A stretch of DNA of 6,838 bases from Sedimentisphaerales bacterium. GTDB taxonomy: Bacteria; Planctomycetota; Phycisphaerae; Sedimentisphaerales; SM23-30. Below are positions 5,042-6,838 of this stretch, piece after piece. Every line of letters starts with the position of its first letter. Positions within the stretch are counted from its first letter, which is position 1. The stretch is from assembly GCA_030640865.1 (NCBI GenBank), contig DAOWIP010000474.1:1-6838 (forward strand), given 5' to 3'. Made by a program: the position numbers and the translations under genes. A model generated the notes under the pieces. That model saw nothing but the letters and a program-made list of their open reading frames with translations, searched no databases and was not told where the DNA came from.

Positions 5042-6838
5042 TTACAAAACAACATCGCTTAAAGTCTTAACGGGTACTTTGAATTCAACCCCATCGAAAT
5101 TCTTGAAATGTGCTTTTCCACACTTTATTTTCATTCTCTCTGCCGGGGAAAGCTCCTTTTCGTTAGTCGTCCCCTTTGTCTCTGCCACAAAGTAAATTCT
5201 TTTATCACCATCAAAGACAATCGCCCAGTCGGGATTATAGGTCCCTAAAGGTGTTTCGATCTTAAACCAAAAGGGTAGTTTGAGATAAAACTTCACATCC
5301 TCTCTTGTTTCAAGTTCCTTAACAAACTTCCTTTCAATCTCGCTATCTACCAAAACATAATCATAGATTGTTTTATCCGTCTTCTTGACATCGGCAAGGT
5401 TACCGCCTTTTTGTTGCAAGTAGCCATATAGTTCTTCGCTGTCGAACAATGTCATAGACCAGTATTGACCTGCGATTTTTTCATACTTTATGCCCTCAAT
5501 CATCATTCGCTGCAATATCTGATTAACAGCATCAGCAGAGACATCCATAAAAGTTTGCGGATTAAGCAATATATCATCAAACTTATTCGCTTTCTGAATT
5601 ATTCTAAAGATTGTATCTTTGGTTAGTTTTGTCCTGCCCTGTATATATCCAAGGACATCAGGCACATTTTCAAGATTATTTTCCGATGTATGGAATCTTT
5701 CGGTTAAGACCGTACCTTCAACTTGCTCCGAAGTAATATCCATTCGGGCTTTTCTGCTGATAAGTCGCGGGGCGGTAATCGGCAGATCGGAAATATCCCT
5801 GCCCGCATTTTCGATTAATTCCTCGGTGCTGTATTCGACCTGATATTTCGTCTTATGCTTTATTCTGTCCCAAAGCTGCTTGAATTCTTCATAATCGGGC
5901 CAAATCCGCTTATTCAGCTTTAATCTTTTTCTTTTCTTCTTATTCTTTATTCTGCCGGAGGCAAACTCAACTCCGCATTCATCCTCAATCTCACTTTGCA
6001 GAGCCTTGGCGAAGTCTTCATAGCTTTCATTCGCTACAACAGTCAAAATATTTACCGTATCATCGAAAACCCGCTTGCCATCCTGATCGACCGGCAGTCG
6101 CAATCCTCTGCCTATTTCCTGCCTCTTTTTAATTACCGACTGCGTCTCGTTAAGCGTACATATCTGAAAAACATTCGGATTGTCCCACCCCTCTCGCAAG
6201 GCCGAATGGCTGAAAATAAATCTCAACGGCACATCAGCACTTAACAGCCGTTCCTTATCTTTCATTATCAGCGTATAGGTATCATCATCGGCCATAGTAT
6301 CGCCTCTGGTATCTTTCAAAATACCTTTCCTGTCACACGAAAAATAGCCGTTGTGTACCTGCCCGGCTGAATAGGGCAGAATATCTTTGTATTGCGGCTT
6401 TTTGCGATACTGCTCATAAATCGCCTCGAACCACAGAGCGAATTTTCCCTTTGAAACCTCTCCATTGCTATATTGCCGGTAATTCGCCACTCTATCGACA
6501 AAGAAAAGGCTCAAAACCTTTATGCCCCGACTTGCCAATCGAAGCTCTTTCTCAAAATGCGACCTGACGGTTTCCTCGATCTGATATTTCATTATATCAT
6601 CTGTAACCCCGCCGATTTTTTGACCCGCGAATATCTGATGACCGTTACTGAATGTGATGGATTTGCTGACAACATCAATTTCATTGATAATATAGCCGTC
6701 TTTATAAATATCCCGATTGCCGGAGAGTACATATAAATCCTCTCCGCCTCTGGCGGTTACTTCTTTTCTCTGAACCCCGCTTTTGGTCGCTACATCAAGT
6801 TTGATTTTCGCCGCCGGTCTTTTTGTTTGCAGCTTGAC
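5042..6838 (-). CDS. res: Type III restriction enzyme Res subunit, C-terminal part (5' end beyond window)
   Basis: Res is the ATP-dependent translocase and nuclease of type III restriction systems and works in complex with the Mod methyltransferase on unmethylated foreign DNA. The frame is open to the right edge, giving 598 visible residues; full family members are roughly 900-1000, so the DEAD-box N-terminal half lies outside. The internal ATG at 6592 is not the start, because typical family sequence (DLYVLSGNRDIYKDGYIINE) precedes it. Visible in order are a motif IV-like strand (GIKVLSLFFVDRVANYR, about 105-121), motif V (RFIFSHSALREGWDNPNVF, about 206-224), motif VI (QEIGRGLRLP, about 240-249), a basic linker (KNKKKRKRLKL), a conserved SEIERKFVKELE helix, and the PD-(D/E)XK nuclease NPDW...AETKG with D537, E553 and K555 in visible numbering. 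All catalytic residues of this half are present. Mod is expected upstream, to the right. Confidence 0.93.
   Translation of the reverse strand, partial: VKLQTKRPAAKIKLDVATKSGVQRKEVTARGGEDLYVLSGNRDIYKDGYIINEIDVVSKSITFSNGHQIFAGQKIGGVTDDIMKYQIEETVRSHFEKELRLASRGIKVLSLFFVDRVANYRQYSNGEVSKGKFALWFEAIYEQYRKKPQYKDILPYSAGQVHNGYFSCDRKGILKDTRGDTMADDDTYTLIMKDKERLLSADVPLRFIFSHSALREGWDNPNVFQICTLNETQSVIKKRQEIGRGLRLPVDQDGKRVFDDTVNILTVVANESYEDFAKALQSEIEDECGVEFASGRIKNKKKRKRLKLNKRIWPDYEEFKQLWDRIKHKTKYQVEYSTEELIENAGRDISDLPITAPRLISRKARMDITSEQVEGTVLTERFHTSENNLENVPDVLGYIQGRTKLTKDTIFRIIQKANKFDDILLNPQTFMDVSADAVNQILQRMMIEGIKYEKIAGQYWSMTLFDSEELYGYLQQKGGNLADVKKTDKTIYDYVLVDSEIERKFVKELETREDVKFYLKLPFWFKIETPLGTYNPDWAIVFDGDKRIYFVAETKGTTNEKELSPAERMKIKCGKAHFKNFDGVEFKVPVKTLSDVVL

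Noticed and set aside
4884..5195. 103-codon plus-strand open frame across the res end
   Set aside because: It is antisense to the conserved res C-terminus (AETKG region) and shows no independent protein features.
5042..6592. Res as a complete 516-residue protein starting at ATG 6592
   Set aside because: The frame is open to the window edge and the 82 residues before this ATG have typical Res sequence, so the gene is cut by the window boundary.

Overview
The window joins two unrelated gene groups, both encoded on the minus strand, across about 1.2 kb without genes and full of repeats. No rRNA, tRNA or housekeeping gene fixes the taxonomy. The repeat-rich intergenic DNA (short palindromes, CACGGAT-type scraps, several tandem arrays) suggests a large environmental genome such as an uncultivated planctomycete-like lineage. 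That is a low-confidence inference.

Left part (about 1-2242): remains of a phage-tail-like module read right to left. It holds a beta-rich tail/baseplate-type protein (959-2116, with coding-like sequence running upstream to about 2213-2242 but no start codon there), a 104-residue accessory protein (413-727) and a 95-residue protein with one membrane segment and a coiled-coil tail (115-402). A 218-bp gap between the first two is packed with nested palindromes, including a perfect 12-bp-stem GTAGGGGCGTAT hairpin.

Middle (about 2214-3442): no gene. Three tandem arrays stand side by side. The first is a mosaic of about 24 degenerate units of 20-21 bp held in strict phase (2214-2700); its left edge lies where the tail gene loses its N-terminus. 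The second is a 13-unit 8-bp repeat (2789-2892). The third is three 37-bp repeats, each carrying a small hairpin (2911-3018). After these come an orphan sigma70-like promoter on the plus strand and a patch of CACGGAT-type and hairpin repeats that ends beside the next gene's stop codon.

Right part (3443-6838): a small defence cluster read right to left. It starts with the C-terminal about 600 residues of a type III restriction Res subunit (helicase motifs V and VI plus a PD-ETK nuclease; the gene runs off the right edge). A short coding-like remnant in frame with the Res stop follows, then a 454-residue HEPN protein of ApeA type with an intact R-x4-H motif. Res would cut foreign DNA together with a Mod subunit, expected upstream beyond the window. 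The HEPN protein is predicted to act as an RNase that stops growth of infected cells. A second-line relationship between the two is inferred only from adjacency and shared strand.
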